Positions 6,098-12,940 of a stretch of DNA of 12,940 bases are shown here, piece after piece. A program made the position numbers and the translations under genes. Within the stretch, counting starts at the first letter, position 1; each line of letters opens with the position of its first letter. The notes under the pieces are model-generated. The model had not been told where the DNA came from. It saw only the letters and a program-made list of their open reading frames with translations, and did not search any database. The DNA is from an uncultured Bacillota bacterium (GTDB taxonomy: Bacteria > Bacillota > Clostridia > Lachnospirales > Lachnospiraceae), in assembly GCA_958352855.1 (NCBI GenBank), contig CATWQE010000074.1, positions 1 through 12,940 of the forward strand, written 5' to 3'.

Positions 6098-7114
6098 TTA
6101 AAAAAGTTCGTCTGTCATACTTCCTTTTGGAAAACGGATGATAACCATGCAGCCTTTTCCTTCTTTTGACACAATCTCCAGTCTGTGTCCCATTTTTTCA
6201 CAGAGTTTTTTGCACAAATACAGCCCAAGTCCTGTAGAATTTTTTCCGGTTCTTCCGTTTTTTCCAGTAAAGCCCTTCTCACAGACCCTTGGTAAATCCT
6301 GCTCTGCAATTCCGGTTCCTGTATCCTTTAAATACAGCTTTACCATCTCTTTTTCTGCGGCTGCATACCACTCCAGCTTCCGTTCTCCTGTTCCCATATA
6401 TTTCACGCTGTTGGATAAAATCTGCTGCAAAATAAAAGCCAGCCATTTGCTGTCTGAATAAACCTCTGTGTTCAAATCATGAATGCTGATTTGAATTTTC
6501 TCTTTCAGCAGAAGGCGCCGGTTTCTCTGAATCACTTCGGTACAGACCTGTTTCAGAGAGATTTTTTTCAAAACATAATCTTTTTCCACATAATTGCTTC
6601 TGGCATAAAACAGCGCCTGTTCTGTATAAGCGTCAATACGTTCCAGTTCTTCGACCATACTGTCGCTGTACTGCCCCTTATTGTTCTCCACCAGCAGTTT
6701 TCCAGTGGCAATGGGCAGCTTTATCTCATGCACCCAAAGCTCAATATATTCCTTATACTCCCTGTTGTTTTCCTCATATTTCTGAATCCGTTCTGCCATG
6801 GAGCGTTCCATGGCAAGCATGGCTTCATACACTTCCTGTCCCTCTGCAAAATCCGGCTTTTCCAATAGTTCAGGGAGCAGATATGCCTTATCCAGATTTT
6901 TGCTTCCCTGTTCTAATGCCCGGTAAAAATTCTTTTTTCTGGTATAGTCCAGATAGGAAATCAGAAAAAATACAAGTGTTGTCCCAACACCTGTAATCCA
7001 CAGATAAAATCCGGGAATACCTGTTAAAATGCCAAAAGACAGCTCCAGACACAAAAAACCTGCCAGAAGCAGGCCAAGACTCCACTGATCCTTTGCATAT
7101 TTTTTGTAACTCAT
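6098..7114 (-). CDS. BceS-type intramembrane-sensing histidine kinase
   Basis: Sensor kinase of a Bce-type two-component system; these kinases have almost no extracellular part and read the state of the partner transporter. At 338 residues from the ATG it has two membrane segments (about 13-31 and 36-55) joined by a loop of only a few residues. The phosphoacceptor box is WVHEIKLPIA with His129. The N-box is QILSNSVKY (Asn235), the G1 box DTGTGI (264-269), the F-box area GFTGKNGR and the G2 box STGLGLYL (293-300). All are intact. The longer reading from a TTG at 7123 leaves only two bases after AGGGG and is rejected. The ATG at 7112-7114 forms an ATGA overlap with the regulator's TGA, so translation is coupled. 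The nearby transporter and regulator make the assignment firm. Confidence 0.93.
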   Translation of the reverse strand: MSYKKYAKDQWSLGLLLAGFLCLELSFGILTGIPGFYLWITGVGTTLVFFLISYLDYTRKKNFYRALEQGSKNLDKAYLLPELLEKPDFAEGQEVYEAMLAMERSMAERIQKYEENNREYKEYIELWVHEIKLPIATGKLLVENNKGQYSDSMVEELERIDAYTEQALFYARSNYVEKDYVLKKISLKQVCTEVIQRNRRLLLKEKIQISIHDLNTEVYSDSKWLAFILQQILSNSVKYMGTGERKLEWYAAAEKEMVKLYLKDTGTGIAEQDLPRVCEKGFTGKNGRTGKNSTGLGLYLCKKLCEKMGHRLEIVSKEGKGCMVIIRFPKGSMTDELF

Positions 7115-7779
7115 TCCAGCCAATACCCCTGTCCTCTCTTTGTATGAATCACCTGACTGATTCCCAGCTCCTCCAGTTTACCTCTAAGGCGGGTCATATT
7201 CACAGTCAGCGTATTGTCATCCACAAACAGCTCACTGTCCCACAAATCATTGATTAAATCATCCCTGGACACAACCTTTCCCCTGTTTTTTCCAAGGCAA
7301 TATAAAATCCTGTTTTCATTTTTCGTAAGCTCAATCTCTTTTCCCTGGCTGTGTACCACACCTTTTGACACATTCAAAAGAAAAGAACCACAGTCTACTT
7401 CCTCTCCCTCCTGTGGCTTCCCATAAGCCCTCTTTAACACTGCCTCCACATGAGCCAGTAAAATCTGGGGATTAAAAGGCTTTGGAATAAAATCGTCTGC
7501 CCCGCAGTTCATGCTTAAAAGCTCATCCATTTCTGTATTCTGACTGGTCATAATAATCACAGGAAGGGAAGTCTTCTTACGAAGCTGACTGCACAAATAC
7601 TTTCCATCCAAAAAGGGCAGGTTCATGTCCAGCAGCAAAAGCTGACCCCTGGCCTTTAAAATCTCCTCCTCCATATGCTCATAATCTGTAATCTCCTCTG
7701 TCTCATAACCATGCATGGAAAAAAACTTTCCAAGCTCTTGTCTTAATTTATCATCGTCTTCTGCCAGTAATAATCGCAT
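7111..7779 (-). CDS. BceR-type OmpR-family response regulator
   Basis: DNA-binding partner of the kinase that follows; expected to switch on the transporter genes. It has 222 residues. The receiver domain (about 1-115) carries Asp8/Asp9, phosphoacceptor Asp51 (LLLLDMNLP), Thr78 and Lys100 (PKPF). The winged-helix domain (about 125-222) includes ELTKNENRILYCL, DDNTLTVNMTRLRGKL and the terminal HTKRGQGYWLE, typical of OmpR/PhoB regulators of the BceR group. An ATG at 7794 has no ribosome site. The ATG at 7777-7779 has GGAG nine bases upstream (7789-7792) and gives the usual MRLLLAEDD start. The kinase ATG overlaps its stop. No promoter of its own is evident: the glgA terminator ends only about 20 bases upstream. 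Confidence 0.95.
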   Translation of the reverse strand: MRLLLAEDDDKLRQELGKFFSMHGYETEEITDYEHMEEEILKARGQLLLLDMNLPFLDGKYLCSQLRKKTSLPVIIMTSQNTEMDELLSMNCGADDFIPKPFNPQILLAHVEAVLKRAYGKPQEGEEVDCGSFLLNVSKGVVHSQGKEIELTKNENRILYCLGKNRGKVVSRDDLINDLWDSELFVDDNTLTVNMTRLRGKLEELGISQVIHTKRGQGYWLE

Positions 7780-7788
7780 TTCTTTATT

Positions 7789-7792
7789 CTCC
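7789..7792 (-). promoter_or_regulatory. Ribosome binding site that sets the response-regulator start
   Basis: GGAG lies nine bases before the ATG at 7777-7779. It falls just inside the longer frame starting at 7794, whose ATG is preceded only by T-rich terminator sequence. This supports a 222-residue protein. Confidence 0.7.
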
Positions 7793-7799
7793 ATATACG

Positions 7800-7842
7800 A
7801 AAAAAGGAGACTGCTGCATGTTCTCTTTCTGCAGCGGTCTCC
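7800..7842 (-). terminator. Rho-independent terminator of glgA
   Basis: On the minus strand GGAGAC, one unpaired C, then GCTGCA pair with TGCAGC, A and GTCTCC around an 11-base loop (7806-7842): twelve pairs with one internal mismatch. Six T follow (7800-7805). It lies 12 bases after the glgA stop and about 20 bases before the response-regulator start. Confidence 0.92.
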
Positions 7843-7854
7843 CCTATCCTTTTA

Positions 7855-9300
7855 TCAATATCCAATCAACCAGTTATACATTTCTTCGTACTGCTTTGCG
7901 GAATGAGACCATGAGAAATCTTTCGCCATAGCCCGATCCACTAATTTGTTCCACTCCCGCTTTTTGTCATAATATACGCTCTCTGCATAGCGGATGGTAG
8001 CCAGCATCTCGTGAGCATTGTAATTGGTAAAGCTAAAGCCGGTTCCTGTTCCCTCAAATTCATTATAAGGCTCTACGGTATCCTTTAAACCGCCTGTTTC
8101 CCGAACAATGGGTAATGTTCCGTAGCGAAGGCTCATAAGCTGACTGAGGCCACATGGCTCAAACAGAGAAGGCATAAGGAACGCGTCACAGGATGCATAA
8201 ATTCTGTGGGACAAAGCATTGTCATAGAAAATATTCGCAGATACCTTTCCCTGATACTTCCACGCAAAATGACGGAACATATTTTCATACCGCTCTTCAC
8301 CTGTTCCAAGAATTACCAACTGCACATTATCCTGGCACAGCTCATCCATCACATAGGCAACCAGGTCAAAGCCTTTCTGGTCTGTCAGACGGGAAACCAC
8401 GCCAATCATCATTGCCTTGGGGTCTTCATTTAAGCCCAGCTCTTTTTGCAATGCCAGTTTGTTCTTTACTTTTTCTTTGCGGAAATTCTTTGCATTAAAG
8501 TTTTTCGCAATCATTTTATCGGTTTCCGGATTCCATTCATCATAATCCAGTCCGTTCACAATACCTCTCAGGTCATGGGCTCTGGCCCTCATAAGACCAT
8601 CCAGGTGTTCTCCGTAAAATTCTGTTTTAATTTCTTCTGCATAAGTATTGCTCACTGTTGTAATAGCATCTGCATAAACCAGACCACCTTTTAACAGGTT
8701 GGCATCCTTGTAAGCCTCCAGCTTGTCCGGTGTAAAGAAATGCGCCGGAAGACCTGTTAATTCACGAATGGTCTTAATATCCCATGTTCCCTGGAATTTT
8801 AAGTTATGTATGGTCATAACCGTCTTAATCCCCTGATAAAACGGACCTTCCTGGAAGCTGTCTTTTAAATATACAGGTATCAATCCGGTCTGCCAGTCAT
8901 GGCAGTGAATCAGATCTGGTCTGAAATCAATAACCGGTAAGATAGACAGCGCCGCCTTTGAGAAAAAGGCAAACTTCTCAATGTCAAAACGAATGTCCCC
9001 ATATGGCTGATAACCGGAAAAATAGTATTCATTATCAATAAAGTAATACTGAATTCCTTCATAAACCAACTGCATAATTCCCACATATTCCCGGCGGTAA
9101 CCAATATCCATATAAAAATGAGTTACATACTGCAACTGATTCTTATATTCTTCTTTCATACATAAATATTTGGGAATAATTACTCTTACATCAAAATTTT
9201 CCTTATCAAAGCACTTTGGCAGAGCACCCACAACATCTGCTAATCCCCCGGTCTTAATAAAAGGTACTGCCTCTGATGCTACAAATAATATCTTTTTCAC
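7855..9300 (-). CDS. glgA: Glycogen (starch) synthase, ADP-glucose dependent
   Basis: GlgA (EC 2.4.1.21, glycosyltransferase family 5) adds glucose from ADP-glucose to growing alpha-1,4-glucan chains in the cytoplasm. The 481 residues match the bacterial length of about 480. The N-terminal MKKILFVASEAVPFIKTGGL carries the ADP-glucose-binding KTGGL (16-20). HCHDWQTGL (about 132-140) is the N-domain motif. SRLTDQKG (303-310) and SLFEPCGLSQ (378-387, with Glu381) form the C-domain active site, followed by ETGGLKDTV. The start is GTG, set by AGGAGG with eight-base spacing. It lies 71 bases after spo0A, without an obvious terminator between them but with its own TATAAT. No other glycogen gene (glgB, glgC, glgP) is adjacent, so it is a stand-alone synthase here. 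Its own terminator follows. Confidence 0.97.
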   Translation of the reverse strand: MKKILFVASEAVPFIKTGGLADVVGALPKCFDKENFDVRVIIPKYLCMKEEYKNQLQYVTHFYMDIGYRREYVGIMQLVYEGIQYYFIDNEYYFSGYQPYGDIRFDIEKFAFFSKAALSILPVIDFRPDLIHCHDWQTGLIPVYLKDSFQEGPFYQGIKTVMTIHNLKFQGTWDIKTIRELTGLPAHFFTPDKLEAYKDANLLKGGLVYADAITTVSNTYAEEIKTEFYGEHLDGLMRARAHDLRGIVNGLDYDEWNPETDKMIAKNFNAKNFRKEKVKNKLALQKELGLNEDPKAMMIGVVSRLTDQKGFDLVAYVMDELCQDNVQLVILGTGEERYENMFRHFAWKYQGKVSANIFYDNALSHRIYASCDAFLMPSLFEPCGLSQLMSLRYGTLPIVRETGGLKDTVEPYNEFEGTGTGFSFTNYNAHEMLATIRYAESVYYDKKREWNKLVDRAMAKDFSWSHSAKQYEEMYNWLIGY

Positions 9301-9332
9301 AAAAATACCCTCCTTGCCAGATTCATACCAGT

Positions 9333-9361
9333 ATTATACTCCATTTTTTCATCAAAGGAAA
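9333..9361 (-). promoter_or_regulatory. Promoter of glgA, consensus -10 with weak -35
   Basis: TATAAT (9333-9338) lies about 33 bases before the GTG start. At 17-base spacing the -35 hexamer is TTTCCT, a poor match. The region immediately upstream contains TTTGATGAA (9348-9356), which matches seven of nine bases of a Spo0A box. Strong -10 and poor -35 again suggest control by another factor. Confidence 0.55.
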
Positions 9362-9371
9362 GTTCTTTCTC

Positions 9372-10166
9372 TTATTTTTTGTATTCCAGTCGTATTTTGT
9401 CTGCAATTAATGCAATAAATTCTGAATTGGTAGGTTTTCCTTTTCCTGTACTTACAGTGTATCCGAATAATTCGTCAATCGTATCCATTTTGCCCCTGCT
9501 CCATGCCACCTCTATGGCATGGCGGATGGCGCGTTCTACTCTGCTTGGTGTGGTCTGATGCTTTTTGGCAATAGTAGGATATAAAATTTTTGTGATGGAA
9601 TTTAGCATTTCCAGATCATTTACAGATAAAATAATGGCATCCCTTAAATACTGATAACCTTTAATATGAGCCGGCACACCAATTTCATGGATAATATTGG
9701 TAACATCTGCTTCTAAATTCCGTTCAAAATAGCTGCTGCTGTTTTCATAGGCATTTACTTTTCTCAGTTCCTTTTTTCTTTCCTGTCTTGCCTGGCGTAC
9801 ATGTTTGATTCTGGAAAGCAGCATATTATTGTCAAAAGGTTTCAAAATATAGTAATTTGCTCCTAACTGGAAGGCATCCTCGGTAATCTGTTCCTGTCCT
9901 ACTGCAGATACAACAATAAAAGCCGGCTGTTTTTTCAGTTCTGTATCTTTTCCCACACGTTCCATTACGGTAAGACCGTCCACTTGTGGCATAATAATAT
10001 CTAAAAGCACAACATCCGGTTCTTTCTCCTTGATAATATCGTAAATTTCCGCTCCGTTATTAGCGTGTCCCACTAATTCCAGCTCCTTATCACCATTTAT
10101 CAAGTTCCCCAGTAAATCCAACATTTTCTCATTATCATCTGCTATAGCGACATTTAACTTCTCCAT
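9372..10166 (-). CDS. spo0A: Spo0A, master response regulator of sporulation
   Basis: Spo0A is the phosphorylated transcription factor that starts sporulation and binds TGTCGAA-type 0A boxes. At 264 residues it matches the family. The receiver domain (1-125) has Asp10/Asp11, phosphoacceptor Asp56 (VVLLDIIMP), VVSAVGQE around residue 85-92 and Lys109 (LKPF). A variable charged linker (about 125-150) follows. The effector domain (150-264) contains IIHEIGVPAHIKGYQYLRDA, SITKILYPTIAKKHQTTPSR and the recognition helix SRVERAIRHAIEVAWSRG, the Spo0A hallmark. The ATG is preceded by GGAGG with seven-base spacing. It follows spoIVB, as is usual in spore-formers. Control is by a sigma-A promoter about 90-115 bases upstream, with an 0A box further up suggesting autoregulation. 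No phosphorelay gene is in the window. Confidence 0.99.
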   Translation of the reverse strand: MEKLNVAIADDNEKMLDLLGNLINGDKELELVGHANNGAEIYDIIKEKEPDVVLLDIIMPQVDGLTVMERVGKDTELKKQPAFIVVSAVGQEQITEDAFQLGANYYILKPFDNNMLLSRIKHVRQARQERKKELRKVNAYENSSSYFERNLEADVTNIIHEIGVPAHIKGYQYLRDAIILSVNDLEMLNSITKILYPTIAKKHQTTPSRVERAIRHAIEVAWSRGKMDTIDELFGYTVSTGKGKPTNSEFIALIADKIRLEYKK

Positions 10167-10205
10167 TACTTCTCCTCCATCTATTTTGTTACAACTCTAT
10201 TCTCC

Positions 10206-10240
10206 GGCATCTGACGGGCGCCCTTTTCAATCGTCATGCC
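10206..10240 (-). other. Hairpin in the 5' leader of spo0A
   Basis: In the minus-strand transcript GGCATGACG pairs with CGTC-AG-ATGCC: five outer pairs, a two-base AG bulge on the 3' side and four inner pairs. The 15-base loop contains most of the perfect palindrome GGGCGCCC (10216-10223). It begins within about ten bases of the predicted transcript start and no T run follows, so it is not a terminator. It could stabilise the mRNA 5' end or be a binding site; the function is unknown. Confidence 0.5.
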
Positions 10241-10253
10241 AAAGACTATTAGT

Positions 10254-10282
10254 ATTATATTATCAGTTCCTGTGCAAATCAA
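10254..10282 (-). promoter_or_regulatory. Sigma-A promoter of spo0A
   Basis: TTGATT (10277-10282), a 17-base spacer and a perfect TATAAT (10254-10259). Transcription would begin near 10247, giving a leader of about 80 bases with a hairpin. I looked for a sigma-H promoter (AGGAWWT...GAAT), known upstream of spo0A in Bacillus, and found no acceptable match. Confidence 0.8.
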
Positions 10283-10362
10283 GGGAAATCATCTTACAAT
10301 TTATATTTTTATCTGATAATTTACATACATTTTCTACATTATTCACCTTTTATCAAACGATT

Positions 10363-10369
10363 TTCGACA
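10363..10369 (-). promoter_or_regulatory. Perfect 0A box upstream of spo0A
   Basis: TGTCGAA on the minus strand exactly matches the core Spo0A-binding box. It lies two bases after the spoIVB stop codon and about 80 bases upstream of the spo0A -35 hexamer. spo0A autoregulation through upstream 0A boxes is known in Bacillus. A seven-base match is short, but its place in the spo0A upstream region makes it credible. Confidence 0.6.
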
Positions 10370-10371
10370 GT

Positions 10372-11565
10372 TTACCACAACATATTCTCTATGAAGATTC
10401 CATAGCCTTTTGAAGAATCCTGAACAAACACATGGGTGACCGCACCAATCAGCCTTTCCTCCTGCAAAATGGGGCTTCCGCTCATTCCCTGGACAATCCC
10501 GCCTGTTTTTGCCAGAAGCTCCGGATCTGTTACCTGAATCTCAAATGCCTGATTGGTATCCGCCCGCTCCTCATAAATCTCTGTAATCTGAATCTCATAA
10601 GACTGTACTCCGTCTCCCAAATCAGTCATAATCCTGGCCGGACCCTTTTTTACCTCTTGCTTATAAGCTACAGGAGCCTTCAGGTTCAACGGCTGCTGCC
10701 AGTTGTCCAGCTTCCCGTAAATTCCCATCTCTGTATTTTTTTCTATGGTTCCAAGTTTTTTCTCTTCCTGATACTCAATGTAACCTGATAACTCACCTGG
10801 TACGCCCCTGGCTCCCTTTCGGATGGAAAGGATCTCAGCCTCATACAATTCGCCTCCTGAGACATCCAGAAGTTCTCCTGTGTCCGTATCACTGATGCCA
10901 TGACCCAAAGCGCCGAATTTTCCATTGTCTTCCACATAAGTCATGGTTCCAATACCCTGGGTATTGTCACGCACCCAGATTCCCAGCTTATAGCTGTCAT
11001 CCTGTGTTTTTATCGGATTTAAGGCAATGGGAATTTCTTCCCCTTCCCTGCTCACCAGAAGTTCCATGGGCTTTCCCTGGCTTTCCTGGATTTTCTGAAT
11101 AAGCTGTTTCTTTCTGGTAACCGGGCTTCCGTTGACTGCTAAAATGTAATCCCCTGACCTGGCAATATTTTCTGCCGGCTCTCTGGAAATACCATCCTCC
11201 CCAATGATTTCCCCTGTATCCACAATGAGAACTCCCTGAGTCTCCATATAGAGCCCTATGGGCGTACCGCCAACTGACACCACCTTTTCTTCCACTGTCT
11301 CAACCTGAACCTGCTTGAGTGGAAAAATCCCAAGCAGAGAGCATGGAATCTGATAGCTTCCCTGATCTGATACATCAATGGTCTCCGGATAGGTTACCAT
11401 AGGTAAGTCAAAAAGTTTTGTAAGATCATCTTTCTGTCCTTCACGGATATAGACTGTATCCGGTATGGCATTTTTCAACCTCACAATACCAAGCCCGCCC
11501 ACTGCTAAAATATCCGCTAATAATAATACGAAAAGAAAGAGGCGATAATTACGCTTTTTAGACAA
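10372..11565 (-). CDS. spoIVB: SpoIVB, sporulation signalling serine peptidase (family S55)
   Basis: SpoIVB is made in the forespore, crosses into the intermembrane space and cleaves SpoIVFA to release pro-sigma-K processing. From the TTG start it has 397 residues: one N-terminal membrane segment (about 9-28), a PDZ domain (about 95-185, including YMETQGVLIVDTGEI and ARSGDYILAVNGSPV) and a C-terminal S55 peptidase domain. His222 (ALGHGISDTDTG), Asp347 (VTDPELL) and Ser362 (VQGMSGSPI) match the catalytic triad spacing of Bacillus SpoIVB. The longer frame starts at a GTG at 11628, which lies inside the recN terminator. An ATG at 11586 has no ribosome site. AAAGGATGTG (11572-11581) lies six bases before the TTG at 11563-11565. 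The neighbours recN and spo0A are the expected ones. A forespore sigma-F/G promoter could not be placed with confidence. Confidence 0.95.
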   Translation of the reverse strand: MSKKRNYRLFLFVLLLADILAVGGLGIVRLKNAIPDTVYIREGQKDDLTKLFDLPMVTYPETIDVSDQGSYQIPCSLLGIFPLKQVQVETVEEKVVSVGGTPIGLYMETQGVLIVDTGEIIGEDGISREPAENIARSGDYILAVNGSPVTRKKQLIQKIQESQGKPMELLVSREGEEIPIALNPIKTQDDSYKLGIWVRDNTQGIGTMTYVEDNGKFGALGHGISDTDTGELLDVSGGELYEAEILSIRKGARGVPGELSGYIEYQEEKKLGTIEKNTEMGIYGKLDNWQQPLNLKAPVAYKQEVKKGPARIMTDLGDGVQSYEIQITEIYEERADTNQAFEIQVTDPELLAKTGGIVQGMSGSPILQEERLIGAVTHVFVQDSSKGYGIFIENMLW

Positions 11566-11571
11566 AAAAAT

Positions 11572-11581
11572 CACATCCTTT
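11572..11581 (-). promoter_or_regulatory. Ribosome binding site supporting a TTG start for spoIVB
   Basis: AAAGGATGTG differs at one base from the ideal anti-16S match AAAGGAGGTG and ends six bases before the TTG at 11563-11565. The alternative GTG (11572-11574) is inside this site and the ATG at 11584-11586 lies upstream of it. Confidence 0.6.
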
Positions 11582-11613
11582 CTCATTTTTATGAAAAATA
11601 CTGAAAAAAGCAC

Positions 11614-11639
11614 AAAAAAAAGATACACTGTTGTGTACC
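11614..11639 (-). terminator. Rho-independent terminator of recN
   Basis: GGTACAC pairs with GTGTATC (six Watson-Crick pairs and one G-T) around the four-base loop AACA (11622-11639), followed by eight T on the minus strand (11614-11621). It lies 22 bases after the recN stop. Confidence 0.9.
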
Positions 11640-11661
11640 TTTTTAGTATGTGAATTTTTGT

Positions 11662-12940
11662 TTATTTCACTCTTGTATTTTTTTGTTGCTGTGCCAAATC
11701 TTTCATTTCCCTGGCATTTTGTAAAACCGCATCTGTAATCTTCACACCGCCAAGCATCCGCGCCAGTTCTTCCACAGAATCATGATAGGAAAGCTCACGT
11801 ATTCTGGTACTGGTTTCCATATTTTCCACATTTTTTTCAATGAGATAATGGGCGTTTGCCTGAGAAGCAATCTGAGGCAGATGGGTAATGCAAAGCACCT
11901 GTCTGGAGCCTGCAATCACTGCCATTTTCTCTGCCACCTTCTGCGCGGTTCTGCCACTGATACCTGTGTCGATTTCATCAAAAATCAAAGTTTCCGTATC
12001 ATCCTTATCTGCCATCAGGGTTTTAATTGCCAGCATAATTCTGGAAAGCTCACCTCCGGATACCACTTTGGATAATTCCCGCACCGGCTCTCCCGGATTT
12101 GTGGAAATCAGAAAACTGATGCTGTCTTTTCCCTGGGCGCTAAACTGTTCCCGCTCCTTAAACTGAATTTCAAACTCCACATTTAAGAAGTTCAAATCCT
12201 GAAGTCCCTGCACAATCTGGTTTTCTAATTCCTTTGCCCAGATTTTCCGCACCTTTGTAAGCTCCTGACATGCTTTTGAGAGTTCTTTGGTTTCTGCTTC
12301 CAGTCTTTTTTCCAAAGCTTCCTTCTTTTCCTGAAAATGCAGGAGACGTTCCAGCTCCTGTTCTTTTTCTTCTTTGTAAACAAGGATTTCTCTAATAGAA
12401 TGTCCATATTTTGATTTTAAATGATTCAATAAATCCAGTCTGGTTTCTATCTGCACAAACTCTTCTTCTGAAAATACAAATTCTGACAAATAAGAAGAAA
12501 CTTCCCTGTTAAAATCATTGAGCAGGCTGTCAATATCCGTAAGCGCGCTGTAAAATCCTTCCAGGTTTTCATCAAAGCCTGAAATCTGAGACAGCTTTTG
12601 AAGGGCTCTGCCAATCTGCTGGGTACTGCTCTCCTGGTTATCCCCGGTAAGCTGATACACCATTCCCAGGCCTTCTGTAATCTGTCTGCTGTTGGATAGT
12701 TTCCGATAAGCAGCCTCCAGCTCCTCATCTTCTCCAGGCTTTAGCTGGGCTTCCTGAATTTCCTGAATTTCATATTCCAAAAAGCTGATTTCTCTTCGTC
12801 TCTGCTCTTCATCCAGCGCATAGCTCTCCAGTTCTTTTTTGACAGCCAGGTATTCTCTGTAGTGTTTCCTGACCCCTTCCTTCTTATCCCTGATTTGGAT
12901 TTCTCCATAATCATCCAGAATCTCCATCTGCTTCTCCGGG
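11662..12940 (-). CDS. recN: RecN, SMC-like DNA repair ATPase, C-terminal part (runs off the right edge)
   Basis: RecN is a cohesin-like SMC-family ATPase recruited early to double-strand breaks. About 425 of the usual 550-570 residues are in the window, with the frame open at the right edge (PEKQ precedes MEILDDYG). The internal Met at 12927 is therefore not the start. The visible part is a long coiled coil (to about residue 240 from that Met), including the hinge-side sequence LDLLNHLKSKYGHSIREILV. The C-terminal ATPase lobe follows: signature VVSGGELSRIMLAIK (about 288-302), Walker B TLIFDEIDTGISGR and THLPQIASQA. Walker A lies in the missing N-terminal part. It is closed by its own terminator, so spoIVB downstream is transcribed separately. 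Confidence 0.96.
   Translation of the reverse strand, partial: PEKQMEILDDYGEIQIRDKKEGVRKHYREYLAVKKELESYALDEEQRRREISFLEYEIQEIQEAQLKPGEDEELEAAYRKLSNSRQITEGLGMVYQLTGDNQESSTQQIGRALQKLSQISGFDENLEGFYSALTDIDSLLNDFNREVSSYLSEFVFSEEEFVQIETRLDLLNHLKSKYGHSIREILVYKEEKEQELERLLHFQEKKEALEKRLEAETKELSKACQELTKVRKIWAKELENQIVQGLQDLNFLNVEFEIQFKEREQFSAQGKDSISFLISTNPGEPVRELSKVVSGGELSRIMLAIKTLMADKDDTETLIFDEIDTGISGRTAQKVAEKMAVIAGSRQVLCITHLPQIASQANAHYLIEKNVENMETSTRIRELSYHDSVEELARMLGGVKITDAVLQNAREMKDLAQQQKNTRVK

Noticed and set aside
9358..9369. GAAAG-TT-CTTTC palindrome after the spo0A stop as a terminator
   Set aside because: The two-base centre cannot form a proper hairpin loop and no T run follows on the minus strand.
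10321..10371. Sigma-H promoter for spo0A based on AAAGGTGAA
   Set aside because: It mismatches the AGGAWWW -35 at key bases and has no GAAT -10 at the right distance.
11641..11655. CATACTA just upstream of the recN terminator, a match to the sigma-G -10 consensus, as a spoIVB promoter
   Set aside because: No TGAATA-like -35 lies 16-18 bases upstream, and a transcript from it would begin at the recN terminator hairpin and probably end there.

Overview
The window is a gene-dense, AT-leaning chromosomal segment of an endospore-forming Clostridia. All supported genes lie on the minus strand. The gene set (recN, spoIVB, spo0A, glgA, recA, recX, rny and CotF-type coat proteins) and strong AGGAGG-type ribosome binding sites point to Lachnospiraceae, possibly Blautia-like. 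The genus guess is from memory of protein style and is weak.

Layout in transcription order (right to left). (1) The C-terminal three quarters of recN, closed by a strong terminator. (2) spoIVB, probably starting at TTG just past that terminator, then spo0A with its own sigma-A promoter, a structured leader and an upstream 0A box; recN-spoIVB-spo0A is the conserved clostridial/bacillar order. (3) glgA (glycogen synthase), about 70 bases after spo0A, ending in a strong terminator. (4) A Bce-type peptide-antibiotic sensing and detoxification module: response regulator, intramembrane-sensing histidine kinase, ABC ATPase and large permease, with an inverted repeat between kinase and ATPase that looks like the regulator's operator. 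(5) Two tiny CotF-like spore coat genes behind a possible sigma-E promoter, ending in an 11-bp-stem terminator. (6) recA-recX with a near-consensus sigma-A promoter and a LexA (SOS) box. (7) The N-terminal part of rny (RNase Y), running off the left edge, with its own promoter.

How it fits together: recN, recA and recX are DNA-repair genes, and a CGAAC-N4-GTTCG box ties recA to LexA. spo0A commits the cell to sporulation, spoIVB sends the forespore signal that activates sigma-K, and the CotF-like proteins would be late coat products. The Bce module is an accessory stress-response unit placed between the glgA and coat-gene terminators.

I see no tRNA or rRNA gene, CRISPR array, insertion sequence, phage gene or attachment site. 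Most of the window is ordinary core genome. The items most worth a second look are regulatory: the Bce operator, the regulator/kinase genes starting right behind a terminator, the split CotF-like pair, and the spo0A leader hairpin. I do not find convincing evidence of an undescribed system.
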